Source of the DNA: Parapusillimonas granuli
Lineage (GTDB): Bacteria > Pseudomonadota > Gammaproteobacteria > Burkholderiales > Burkholderiaceae_B
DNA: 64,000 nt
NCBI RefSeq assembly: GCF_013416525.1
Contig: NZ_JACCEM010000015.1
Span: 17,605 to 81,604 of the forward strand
Direction: 5' to 3'
In this document: piece after piece, positions 16,475-24,068 of the stretch
Layout of the letters: the number at the start of each line of letters is the position of its first letter
Numbering within the stretch: the first letter of the stretch is position 1
Position numbers and translations under genes: made by a program
Notes under the pieces: model-generated
Database searches by the model: none
Told to the model about the DNA's origin: nothing
The model's input: the letters and a program-made list of their open reading frames with translations, nothing else

Positions 16475-16768
16475 TCAGCGCTGCTGCAGCAGCGTCTGCT
16501 GTGCGATGGCGAGATGTTCAGGTTTTGCCATGGCCCGCAGCAGGTGGGCGCTTTCGATGGCAGCCAGGCGGGTATCGCGCAGCTGGCCCAGATCAGCCAC
16601 GACCTTGCGCAGCAGCGTCAGTTCTTCCTGCTGCGTATCGTCGGCGGAAAGCCGTCGCCTTATATAGTTAGAGAGGGATAGCCCGGACAGGGCAGCAGCT
16701 TCGCCCAGGCGCGCAGCATGAGACGGGGTCACCCGGATACGGATGACCTCGGAAAGAGGTTCGTTCAT
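16475..16768 (-). CDS. MobC-like ribbon-helix-helix relaxosome accessory protein
   Basis: A 97-residue protein. The start at 16768 has AAGGAA upstream; an in-frame extension to 16834 lacks one. Residues 8-40 carry a beta strand followed by two helices: VIRIRVTPSHAARLGEAA and LSLSNYIRRRL. This is the ribbon-helix-helix pattern of MobC/TraJ/NikA-type relaxosome proteins. A second helical half follows. Such proteins bind oriT and assist the relaxase, but no relaxase gene is next to it here. It is the first gene inside the right edge of the element. Confidence 0.6.
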   Translation of the reverse strand: MNEPLSEVIRIRVTPSHAARLGEAAALSGLSLSNYIRRRLSADDTQQEELTLLRKVVADLGQLRDTRLAAIESAHLLRAMAKPEHLAIAQQTLLQQR

Positions 16769-16915
16769 ACAAGTTCCTTGCTGCCGTGAGTGCAGTTGCT
16801 CGCGTAGAATAGTTAGACAATCAGGCGCAACCATGAAGCCAGGCTGTTTTAGCGCACATCGCGTGCTGGCCTTATGTTTAGGGGCGTAATGGCCACTGAT
16901 CTCGAGTTTTTCTTT

Positions 16916-16935
16916 TTGGGTACCTGTTTGGGTAC
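16916..16935 (+). repeat. Direct repeat TTGGGTAC x2, 12-bp period
   Basis: TTGGGTAC lies at 16916-16923 and 16928-16935, inside a T-rich tract 44 bases left of the tRNA-like sequence. Short repeats of this kind flank attachment sites of tyrosine-integrase elements and may be integrase arm sites. The role is inferred. Confidence 0.5.
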
Positions 16936-16978
16936 TTTTTTAATTCAGATGGCTTGAAGACCGCATAGATGCTGACTA

Positions 16979-17000
16979 TTCGAGTCTCGCCGTCGCACCA
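16979..17000 (+). other. Putative attachment site: tRNA-3'-end-like sequence
   Basis: The sequence TTCGAGTCTCGCCGTCGCACCA looks like a T loop, T stem, acceptor strand and CCA end, possibly of a Leu-type tRNA. There is no matching 5' half upstream, so it is not an intact tRNA gene. It could be the copy of the tRNA end left at one side of an integrated element. The count from T loop to CCA is 15 bases where a normal tRNA has 16, so either one base is missing or the resemblance is partial. Confidence 0.4.
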
Positions 17001-17044
17001 GGATTCAAAATCAGGCCGCCGCACAACGCCTGATGAAGTACCGG

Positions 17045-17079
17045 AAACCCGCATGAACACTGATTCACGCGGGTTTTTT
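17045..17079 (+). terminator. Rho-independent terminator
   Basis: The stem AAACCCGC / GCGGGTTT, extended by TGAA/TTCA after one mismatch, has a 6-base loop and is followed by a T-tract. It stands 45 bases after the tRNA-like end, where the terminator of a tRNA gene would be expected. Confidence 0.85.
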
Positions 17080-17265
17080 GCATTCATGGCGCAGCAAGGC
17101 GCCAAAGGGTTGCGGTCGTTCCGATACCGGCATTCGCATAGTGGGTATGGCAGGTATCGCATGGCCCCTCTGATAAGCTCCCGACAGAGTCTTGGTGGTC
17201 CTCCCGCCTGGAGAGCCACGCCATGAAGGCTCGCGCCACAGTAAAACGTGAATAGGGAGATGAAG

Positions 17266-17622
17266 ATGAACACAGCAATCAGCCATCAAAAAAACATGCG
17301 CGCCTGTACGAGCATGCTGTTCAGCCTGGCGGCCGCCCTGGCAATCATGCTGGCCGCATCAGGTATCGCCCTTGCGGACGACAAGCCCGCAATCAAAGGC
17401 CCGCCGGTACCCAGCCTGATCACCGGCACGCCCGAAGAGGGGTTTGCCCTGGCGGTCAAGCTGTCGCAGAAAGGGGTGGTGTTCACGCAGGCGGACGCCA
17501 AGGTCCGCAGCGGTTTGCGCGGGCAATACGCGAATGATCCCAACAGCCTGATCGCCGTTTCACATGTGGTTGCGGTTCACTTCCAGACGGTGGCGGCCGC
17601 CAACAACTACTGGCGCAAGTAA
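17266..17622 (+). CDS. Small exported hypothetical protein, 118 aa
   Basis: The start at 17266 is chosen because AGGGAG lies 6 bases upstream; the ATG at 17260 is too close to it. The signal peptide has a hydrophobic core (SLAAALAIMLAASGIA) and cleaves near ALAD (about residue 38). The mature 80 residues contain repeated short hydrophobic segments and no Cys. I do not recognise the family. It is the first chromosomal gene right of the junction and appears monocistronic. Confidence 0.65.
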   Translation: MNTAISHQKNMRACTSMLFSLAAALAIMLAASGIALADDKPAIKGPPVPSLITGTPEEGFALAVKLSQKGVVFTQADAKVRSGLRGQYANDPNSLIAVSHVVAVHFQTVAAANNYWRK

Positions 17623-17805
17623 ACAAGCCGTCGCCACGCCATTCTTCTTCGCAGCCGCGCCGCTGGCGTGGCCGCGCGCTTTTCCAGCTTCGGACGGGGA
17701 GCCCCGCGGTCCTGCGACGCAGGGCCACCCGACTGACAGCAAGCAGGCCGTCCAAGAATCCACACAATCCGCAGCGCAACAAATCAACAATCCCCCCCTT
17801 AAAGG

Positions 17806-17832
17806 CCCCGGAGGAACTATTCCCCTCCGGGG
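17806..17832 (+). terminator. Hairpin CCCCGGAGG / CCTCCGGGG upstream of the cytochrome gene
   Basis: A perfect 9-bp GC-rich stem with a 9-base loop, 58 bases before the cytochrome b561 start. There is no real T-tract, so it may be a weak or Rho-assisted terminator of the upstream gene, or a structure in the leader. Confidence 0.45.
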
Positions 17833-17889
17833 TCGTCTATATTCAGCCTACAGTCAGTCCAGCCACAACTCCACAGGGGGAAGAAAACC

Positions 17890-18429
17890 ATGCAAGCACC
17901 CGCCACATTCTGTGATTCGCAATCCCGCTACGGGCTCGTCAGCCGCTTCCTGCACTGGGTGATGGCGGTGCTGCTGGCCTGGCAGTTCACCTCCGTCGGC
18001 GCAAGAGTCCTGGCCAAGGACTCGCCGTTCGACCAATTCATGTGGGCGACCCACAAGCCGATGGGCGTATTGCTCCTGAACCTGATCGTCCTGCGCATCC
18101 TGTGGGCCGTCTTCAACTTGTCGAAACGGCCGGCGCCAGTCAGCGCCGCGGCCAGCATCGGCCACAAATTGATGTACCTGCTGATGTTCGCCGTGCCGGT
18201 CATTGGCCTGATTCGCCAGTATGGCTCGGGCAAGCCTTTCGAACCCTTCGGCATGCCCTTGATGGCCGGTTTCGAGGGCGAGCGCATCCAATGGATGGTG
18301 GACCTGGGCGGCAATTTCCATGGCCTGCTTGGCATGCTGCTGCTGCTCTCCATCATCGGGCACATCGTCGCGGCGCTCTGGCATGCGCGGTCCAGCGCGA
18401 CCACGGTGATGCCGCGCATGCTGGGCTGA
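17890..18429 (+). CDS. Cytochrome b561-family protein
   Basis: A 179-residue inner-membrane diheme cytochrome with four transmembrane helices (about residues 20-40, 55-77, 92-110 and 145-168). Conserved His residues for heme lie in SRFLHWVMAVLL (helix 1), WATHKPMGVLLL (helix 2), ASIGHKLMYLLM (helix 3) and NFHGLLGMLLLL (helix 4), matching the YodB/CybB family. It moves electrons between the quinone pool and periplasmic or membrane partners. GGGGAAG precedes the ATG. It is convergent with the GntR gene. Confidence 0.88.
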   Translation: MQAPATFCDSQSRYGLVSRFLHWVMAVLLAWQFTSVGARVLAKDSPFDQFMWATHKPMGVLLLNLIVLRILWAVFNLSKRPAPVSAAASIGHKLMYLLMFAVPVIGLIRQYGSGKPFEPFGMPLMAGFEGERIQWMVDLGGNFHGLLGMLLLLSIIGHIVAALWHARSSATTVMPRMLG

Positions 18430-18451
18430 CGCCCGGCCCTCCGGCCCGTGC

Positions 18452-19174
18452 TCACGGCTGCGCGAGCAGCCCTTGTTTCAGCCTGGCCGGCGCGCCCGGC
18501 GGCGTTTCCTGCCGGGCCAGCCTTTCATAATTGTTCGTCAGGATGACGCCGGCATAGTAGACGTGCTCGCGCATCAGCGCTTCGGCGCGCGCGGCGTCCC
18601 GCTTGATGATGGCCTCGACGATGCGATGGTGGTCGCCGTGCGACCGGTAGATGGTCTCGTAGTCGTCCCAGAGCATGATGCGATCCGAGGCGAAAGGCGT
18701 CGTTTGCGCCTGGGTGGCGAAGCGCGTCACCCAGGAATTGTCGGCGGCATGCAAGATGGCGTTGTGGATGCGCACGTTGACTTGCTGGTAGGGCGCGTGG
18801 TCTTCGGGCCGCAGGCGGCCGCAGGCCAGGATGGCGTCGCCCTGCGCAAGACAGGCCAGCAGCTCGTCCTGGGTGGATTCGTCCAGCCCGCGCTGGGCGG
18901 CGCGCCGGCATGCCAGGCCTTCGAGCACCGACCTGACTTCATAAGCGCCCATGACTTCTTCGAACTTGTAGACGCGCACCGTGTAGCCGCGTTTGGGCTG
19001 ATGTTCGAGCAGGCCGTCGTTGCCCAGCAGGGCCAGCGCGGCGCGCACGGGCGTGCGCGACACGCCCAGTTTTTTCGCCAAGGGGATTTCCTCGAGCCGT
19101 TCGCCGGGGGCGAGCATGCCCTGGAGTATCCATTCACGCAAAGTTTCTGTAACTGAATGTGATAGTGTATCCAT
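18452..19174 (-). CDS. GntR-family (FadR-type) transcriptional regulator
   Basis: A 240-residue regulator. The N-terminal winged helix has LREWILQGMLAPGERLEEIPLAKKLGVSRTPVRAA-type sequence (residues about 10-50), and the C-terminal FCD domain (about 95-220) carries His and Asp residues that usually bind a metal and ligand. It is divergent from the SDR/ABC/flavoprotein operon and probably controls it. The start at 19174 is preferred because the alternative ATG at 19192 overlaps the palindrome TTGTATACAT. Neither start has a strong ribosome site. The ligand is unknown, probably the operon substrate or an intermediate. Confidence 0.88.
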   Translation of the reverse strand: MDTLSHSVTETLREWILQGMLAPGERLEEIPLAKKLGVSRTPVRAALALLGNDGLLEHQPKRGYTVRVYKFEEVMGAYEVRSVLEGLACRRAAQRGLDESTQDELLACLAQGDAILACGRLRPEDHAPYQQVNVRIHNAILHAADNSWVTRFATQAQTTPFASDRIMLWDDYETIYRSHGDHHRIVEAIIKRDAARAEALMREHVYYAGVILTNNYERLARQETPPGAPARLKQGLLAQP

Positions 19175-19182
19175 GACCAAGA

Positions 19183-19192
19183 TTGTATACAT
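19183..19192. promoter_or_regulatory. GTATAC palindrome (TTGTATACAT), likely GntR operator
   Basis: It contains the symmetric TGTATACA shared with the site at 19355. It lies directly upstream of the regulator start, so it may serve autoregulation. GntR FadR-type proteins bind short palindromes of this kind. Confidence 0.6.
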
Positions 19193-19354
19193 GGAAGTCC
19201 GTGTTTAGCCATCTTATCTGGCGCCCAAAACACGAAATCCTAGGGTTAACCTTAATTTTTGCCTGGCAATCATGTATTCATAATTGCCACCTCCAGCGCG
19301 ATAAATCAAATATCTTTGATTTGTATCAATGAATAGGAAGGGATCGCGCATCGC

Positions 19355-19364
19355 ATGTATACAT
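19355..19364. promoter_or_regulatory. Perfect palindrome ATGTATACAT, likely GntR operator
   Basis: A perfect 10-bp palindrome 13 bases before the SDR start codon. It shares TGTATACA with the site at 19183. Bound repressor here would block transcription or translation start of the operon. Confidence 0.65.
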
Positions 19365-19377
19365 ATGAGGCAAAAAC

Positions 19378-20160
19378 ATGGAGCAGCACAAGGGAGCCGG
19401 GGAAGGCGGGCTGGCGCTGGTGACGGGGGCGGCGGGCGGCATCGGGTCGGAAATCTGCCGGCGGTTGGCGGCCAGGGGCTTGACGGTGGCCGTGGCGGAC
19501 CTCGATCCGCAGCGTGCGCGGACGGTGGCTGAAGGACTGGGCCCCGCGCATGTTTCCCTGGCGTTCGACGTGGCGGACGAGGCGTCGGTGGATGCCTCGT
19601 TCGAGCGGCTGGAATCCGATCATGGGCCCGTGCGCGTGGTCGTGTGCGCGGCGGGCCTGCTGCAGTTCGGGCCGGGCGGGGAACGCCCGCTGATCCAGTC
19701 CACGGAACTCGATCTATGGAATCGAAGCATGGCCGTCAACGCCACGGGCGTCTTTCTGTGCGCCCGCGCCTACGTCAGGCACCGCGTGGCGGCGCCCGTC
19801 GCGCACGGCCGCTTCATCACTTTCGCTTCGGTGGCCGCGCAGTTGGGCGGCTACCGGTCCAGCGCTTCCTATATAGCCGCCAAATCAGCAGTGCTCGGCT
19901 TCACCAAGGCGCTGGCGCGCGAAGTGGCGCCCATGGGCATCACCGTCAACAGTGTTTCGCCGGGTCTGATCGACACCGACATGCTGCGCAGCACGGTGGC
20001 AAGCAGCGGGGCGATGGAGGCTGCGGCGGCCGCCATCCCCCTGGGTCGCATCGGCACCGTGGCCGACGTGGCCTCGGCCGTGGATTATCTCGTGTCCGAA
20101 GAGGCGGGATACATCACCGGCAGCGTGATGGACGTGAACGGCGGCTATCGCATGCAATGA
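19378..20160 (+). CDS. Short-chain dehydrogenase/reductase (SDR)
   Basis: A 260-residue classical SDR. The cofactor motif TGAAGGIG is near residue 16. Catalytic residues are Ser in FASVAAQLGGY (near residue 150) and YxxxK in SASYIAAKSA (near residue 164). The C-terminal DVNGGY is the family ending. An Asp after beta-2 (VADLDPQ) suggests NAD rather than NADP. It oxidises or reduces an alcohol/ketone of unknown structure. It is the first gene of the operon behind the GTATAC operators, with GAGG upstream. Confidence 0.88.
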   Translation: MEQHKGAGEGGLALVTGAAGGIGSEICRRLAARGLTVAVADLDPQRARTVAEGLGPAHVSLAFDVADEASVDASFERLESDHGPVRVVVCAAGLLQFGPGGERPLIQSTELDLWNRSMAVNATGVFLCARAYVRHRVAAPVAHGRFITFASVAAQLGGYRSSASYIAAKSAVLGFTKALAREVAPMGITVNSVSPGLIDTDMLRSTVASSGAMEAAAAAIPLGRIGTVADVASAVDYLVSEEAGYITGSVMDVNGGYRMQ

Positions 20161-20193
20161 CCTGACCATAAATAATATTCTGGAGACATCGAC

Positions 20194-21414
20194 ATGAAGA
20201 CATTCAAACGCTTGGCCGTGGCGGCCCTGGTCCTCGGCATGGGGGCGATGCAGCCCGCGCTCGCGCAGACCGATCCGGGCATCACCGACAAGACGATACG
20301 GATAGGCCTGTTCTCGCCGCTGTCCGGGCCGGGCATGGCCTATGGCTTCGACGTGGTCAACGCGGCGAAGATGTGGTACGACAAGACCAACAAGGAAGGC
20401 GGCATCCATGGCCGCCAGATCGAGCTCGTCATTGAAGACACGCGCTGCAACGCGAACGACCTGCTGGCGGCCGTGAAGAAGCTGGTGGAGCAGGACAAGG
20501 TCTTCCTGCTGAACGGCGGCTCCTGCTCGGCGGCGGTGGTGGCGGCCCGGGAATACGTCGAGCGCGCCAAGGTTCCCTTCCTGATGCTGAACGCGTCGGG
20601 CGACGGCGCGCTGTATCCGCCGTCCAAGTACATCTATGGGGCGTTCTCCATTTCGCAGTACGCGCTGGGCGGGTCGGCCGTGCAGTTCGCGGCGGAGCAT
20701 CTCAAGGCCAAGAAGATCGGCTACATCAATCATGACGACGCCTACGGCACCTGGAACCTGGAAGCAGCCCAGACCCAGGCCAAGCACCTGGGCGACGTCA
20801 CCCTGAACGTGCAGTCCATCAACGCGAACATCAACGACGTGACCGCACCCATGCTGAAGATCCGGGCCGCGAACCCCGACGTGCTGGTGCTCACCACCTA
20901 TGCGCGGCCGGCGGCACTGATCATCAAGAAGGCGCGCGAACTGGGCTGGACCAAGCCCATCGTGCTGACGGTTACCGGCACGGCCGACCTGACTCAACTG
21001 GTCGAGAACGTGGGCGGGCCGGACGCCTTGAAGAACTTCTACATCCAGGACGTGCTGGCCGCGCTGCCGTCCGACCCCAAGCTGGCCTGGGTGTACGACA
21101 TGTACAAGCAATACTATCCGGAACTGGCGGCCAAGCCGGGGCATCCGCAAAGCTACATGCCCTATGGGCTGCCTTCCGCGATGTCGGTCGTGAAGGCCCT
21201 GCAGGAAGCCGGGCCCGAGCCCACGCGTGAAAAAGTGCTGAGCATCCTCGAGAACCTGAAGCTGGAAACCAAGGTCATGGCGGCGCCGGTCGAATTCACG
21301 CCCACCGATCACGCCGCGCTGAAATCGGCCATCTACATCAAGTTCGACGGCGTCAACAAAGAACTGATTCCAGGCACCTTCAAGAGCGTCTGGAAGTACG
21401 TTCCCAAGCAATAG
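20194..21414 (+). CDS. ABC importer substrate-binding protein (LivK-like)
   Basis: A 406-residue periplasmic type I binding protein with a signal peptide cleaved near ALAQ (residue 25). The mature protein has TIRIGLFSPLSGPGMAYG, a NGGSCSAAVVAAREYV ligand-lobe segment and a second lobe with VLVLTTYARPAALIIKKA. The family (PF13458) binds branched amino acids, but many members in catabolic operons bind aromatic acids, ketones or other carboxylates. Its operon neighbours suggest a non-amino-acid substrate. It is 33 bases after the SDR gene. Confidence 0.88.
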   Translation: MKTFKRLAVAALVLGMGAMQPALAQTDPGITDKTIRIGLFSPLSGPGMAYGFDVVNAAKMWYDKTNKEGGIHGRQIELVIEDTRCNANDLLAAVKKLVEQDKVFLLNGGSCSAAVVAAREYVERAKVPFLMLNASGDGALYPPSKYIYGAFSISQYALGGSAVQFAAEHLKAKKIGYINHDDAYGTWNLEAAQTQAKHLGDVTLNVQSINANINDVTAPMLKIRAANPDVLVLTTYARPAALIIKKARELGWTKPIVLTVTGTADLTQLVENVGGPDALKNFYIQDVLAALPSDPKLAWVYDMYKQYYPELAAKPGHPQSYMPYGLPSAMSVVKALQEAGPEPTREKVLSILENLKLETKVMAAPVEFTPTDHAALKSAIYIKFDGVNKELIPGTFKSVWKYVPKQ

Positions 21415-21424
21415 AAGAAAGACG

Positions 21425-22327
21425 ATGACGCTCACCGAAGTTTGGCTGTTCCTGCAGCAGGGCGTGCTTTCGGGCCTGGTCACGGGCAGCGTCTACGCGC
21501 TGCTGGCCGTGGCCTTCGTCACGGTGTTCAAGACGACCGACGTGCCCAATTTCGCCCAGGGCGAGATCTTCATGGTGGGGGGCTACGCCGCTCTGGGCAT
21601 GGTGCTCGTCCAGCAATGGCCGTCCTGGGCGGTCATTCCGCTGACCTTGCTGTTCGTGGCCGCCATCACGGCCGTCTTCCAGCGCGTCGTCATGGAAAAG
21701 GTGATCCGCTCGAAAGGCGCCGGGGTCCAGCTCGTCATCGCGACCCTGGGGCTGGCCTACGTGCTCAAGGGCGCGGTGCGCCAGACCGGGCTGGGCGATT
21801 CGCCCCGGTCCTTGCCGCCGTTGGTGTCCACCGACACCGTCATGATCGGGGACGCCTTCCTGACCAAGCTCGACCTCATGATCTTCGCCGTCGCGGTGGG
21901 CACCATGGCGGCCCTGTTCCTGATGTTCAACTTCACCCGGGTCGGCAAGGCGATGAGGGCGGTCGGCATGAATCCGCGCGCGGCGCAGATCGTCGGGGTC
22001 AGCCTGCTGCGCATCCGGATGGCGGTCTGGGCGTTGGCCGGCCTGATCTCCGCCGTGACGGCGCTGCTCATCGCGCCCAAGATCCTGATCACGCCGGACA
22101 TCGGGCACATCGCCATCCTGGCCTTCGCCGCCGCCATCGTCGGGGGGATCTCCAGCATTCCGGGGGCCGTCGTAGGCGGCTTCATCATCGGCGTCGCGGA
22201 AAACCTGGTGGGGCTGTTCATCTCGACCAACGCCATCGTCGTCGCGCCTTTCCTGGCCATCATGATCGTTCTGATCGTCCGTCCCCAAGGCATTCTGGGC
22301 GGCAAGCTGCAGGTTAAGAAAGTATGA
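21425..22327 (+). CDS. ABC importer permease (LivH-like)
   Basis: A 300-residue inner-membrane permease with about eight hydrophobic helices. The typical LivH start is QQGVLSGLVTGSVYALLAVAF, and the EAA-like cytoplasmic loop contains FNFTRVGKAMRAVGMNP. It pairs with the LivM-like protein to form the channel. It starts 10 bases after the binding-protein gene and overlaps the LivM start by 4 bases. Confidence 0.9.
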   Translation: MTLTEVWLFLQQGVLSGLVTGSVYALLAVAFVTVFKTTDVPNFAQGEIFMVGGYAALGMVLVQQWPSWAVIPLTLLFVAAITAVFQRVVMEKVIRSKGAGVQLVIATLGLAYVLKGAVRQTGLGDSPRSLPPLVSTDTVMIGDAFLTKLDLMIFAVAVGTMAALFLMFNFTRVGKAMRAVGMNPRAAQIVGVSLLRIRMAVWALAGLISAVTALLIAPKILITPDIGHIAILAFAAAIVGGISSIPGAVVGGFIIGVAENLVGLFISTNAIVVAPFLAIMIVLIVRPQGILGGKLQVKKV

Positions 22328-23307
22328 AAATCGATCTCGACAGGGGGCTGCTGCTCGCCTGCGCCGCGATACTGGCGGTCCTGCCCTTCGTGGCCAGCGG
22401 CTATGTGCTCTTCATCGTCAACCTCTTGATGGTCTACATCGTCCTGGCGCTGGGGCTGCACATCGTGCTGGGCGAGACCGGGCAGTTCGCGCTGGCGCAC
22501 ATCGCCTTCTACGGCATAGGCATTTACACCGCCGGCATCATCAACAACGCCTGGCATCCCAATTTCCTCGTCTCCATCCTCGTCAGCGCCGTGGTGGCGG
22601 GAGCCCTGGGATATGTGCTGGGCGCGCTCGCCATCCGCATGCGCGACATCTACCTGGCCCTGTCCACCTTCGCCTTCGGGGAGGCCATGCAGTGGGTCTT
22701 CCTGAACTGGGTGTCCGTCACCAACGGCTCCAACGGCTATCGGATGTCGCCCGCCCAGTTCTTCGGCTACGAACTGGTTTCGGACATACGCGCCTATCCC
22801 TTCGTCGTGCTGGCGGCGGCCGCCATGCTGTGGCTGACCGTCTACCTGTCCCGTTCGCAGCTGGGCTCGGCCTTTCGGGCCGTGCGGGAAAGCGACGTGG
22901 CCGCGCAAGCCATGGGCGTGAACGTCAACCGCGTCAAGCGCATCGCCTTCATGATTTCCGCCGCCTATGCGGGGTTGGCGGGCGGACTGTTCACCACCTT
23001 TTCCTCTTTCATCCACCCGGACAGCCTGGGCTTCCAGGCGACGGTGCTGATCCTCATCATGATCGTGGTCGGCGGCATCGGCTCCGTCCGCGGCGCGATC
23101 GCCGGCGCCGTCATCTTCGGGCTGATCTCCGAATTGCTGCGCCAGGTCCTGTCGTTCCAGGAAATCATCTACGGCGTCATCCTCATCGTGTTCATGATGT
23201 TTCTTCCCAAAGGCCTGTTCAGCGGGCGCGACGCCCGGCAACCAGTCGCCGCGGGCGCTCGGCGCCCCAGCGGCACGGCGCCTGAAGCGAAGGAGGCCGG
23301 ATCATGA
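22324..23307 (+). CDS. ABC importer permease (LivM-like)
   Basis: A 327-residue permease with about nine hydrophobic helices. Family stretches are IVLALGLHIVLGETGQFALAH and the loop GSAFRAVRESDVAAQAMGVN. The C-terminal 25 residues after FSGRDARQ are polar and cytoplasmic. The start ATG overlaps the end of the LivH gene, and the end overlaps the LivG gene, so all are translationally coupled. Confidence 0.9.
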   Translation: MKIDLDRGLLLACAAILAVLPFVASGYVLFIVNLLMVYIVLALGLHIVLGETGQFALAHIAFYGIGIYTAGIINNAWHPNFLVSILVSAVVAGALGYVLGALAIRMRDIYLALSTFAFGEAMQWVFLNWVSVTNGSNGYRMSPAQFFGYELVSDIRAYPFVVLAAAAMLWLTVYLSRSQLGSAFRAVRESDVAAQAMGVNVNRVKRIAFMISAAYAGLAGGLFTTFSSFIHPDSLGFQATVLILIMIVVGGIGSVRGAIAGAVIFGLISELLRQVLSFQEIIYGVILIVFMMFLPKGLFSGRDARQPVAAGARRPSGTAPEAKEAGS

Positions 23308-24068
23308 GCCGGCCGGGCAAACTATTGTCGCTGCAGGGGCTGACGGTGCAGTTCGGCGGCCTCACCGCCATCAAGGATCTTTCCTTCGAGGTCGAGCGCG
23401 GCACCGTGCATGCGCTGATCGGGCCGAACGGCGCCGGCAAGTCGACCACCTTCAACTGCATTTCCCGATACTACGACCCCACGCGCGGCAGCATCCGGTT
23501 CGACGGGGCGGACATCACGCACAGGCGGGCGGATGAAATGGCCGCCATGGGCGTGGCGCGCACCTTCCAGAACCTGGAGCTCTTCAACGAGCTGTCCGTG
23601 CTCGAGAATGTGCTGCTGGGCACCTATTCCCACGGCGCGCGGGGTTTGCGCCGGGCGCTGAAGCCGGCCGTCGCCGAAACCCGCGAATTCGCCGAACATC
23701 TCCTGCAGCGGGTGGGGCTGATCGATTACCGGCGCCAGCCGGCAAGAGGCCTGGATTTCGGCCGTCAGAAAATGCTGGAGCTTGCCCGCGCCATGGCGAT
23801 CCGGCCCAAGCTCTTGCTGCTGGACGAACCCGCCGCCGGGCTGCGCAACCGCGAGATCGACGCGCTGGACAACATCCTGCGCGAGCTCGCCGGGGAAGGC
23901 GTGACCATCCTGCTGGTGGAGCACGTCATGCAACTGGTCATGTCCATTTCGGAGCGCATTACGGTCATGTCCTTCGGCGAGAAAATCGCCGAAGGCAGCC
24001 CGCAGGAGATCCGCAGCAACGAGAAAGTCATTGAAGCCTATCTGGGCAAGGGAGGCGCCGATGAGTGA
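23304..24068 (+). CDS. ABC importer ATPase (LivG-like)
   Basis: A 254-residue ATPase. Walker A is GPNGAGKST (near residue 38) and Walker B with catalytic Glu is LLLLDEPAAGL (near 172). The switch His is in LLVEHVM. The ABC signature reads LDFGRQ instead of LSGGQ, a weakened form also tolerated in LivG proteins, and the D-loop reads AAGLRNRE where AAGLNPxE is usual. It partners with the LivF-like ATPase. Ends overlap neighbours at both sides. Confidence 0.9.
   Translation: MSRPGKLLSLQGLTVQFGGLTAIKDLSFEVERGTVHALIGPNGAGKSTTFNCISRYYDPTRGSIRFDGADITHRRADEMAAMGVARTFQNLELFNELSVLENVLLGTYSHGARGLRRALKPAVAETREFAEHLLQRVGLIDYRRQPARGLDFGRQKMLELARAMAIRPKLLLLDEPAAGLRNREIDALDNILRELAGEGVTILLVEHVMQLVMSISERITVMSFGEKIAEGSPQEIRSNEKVIEAYLGKGGADE

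Larger units (their letters stand above)
16769..17265. other. Right edge of the element and junction with the chromosome
   Basis: A 497-base stretch without a credible gene. It holds the upstream region of the MobC-like gene, paired TTGGGTAC repeats (16916-16935), a tRNA-3'-end-like sequence (16979-17000), an ATCAGGC/GCCTGAT inverted repeat just after it, a strong terminator (17045-17079) and the leader of the gene at 17266. Gene content changes from plasmid transfer to chromosomal across it. Confidence 0.6.

Noticed and set aside
16979..17000. An intact tRNA gene ending at 17000
   Set aside because: No complementary acceptor strand, D arm or anticodon arm exists in the 90 bases upstream, and the T-stem 5' strand does not pair.
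16878..17273. Open frame of 131 residues on the minus strand over the junction
   Set aside because: It spans the terminator and the tRNA-like sequence and has no ribosome site or family resemblance; it is most likely chance.
19885..21483. Long open frame on the minus strand opposite the livK-like gene
   Set aside because: It is a His/Arg/Gly-rich shadow of the coding strand with no signal, motif or ribosome site.
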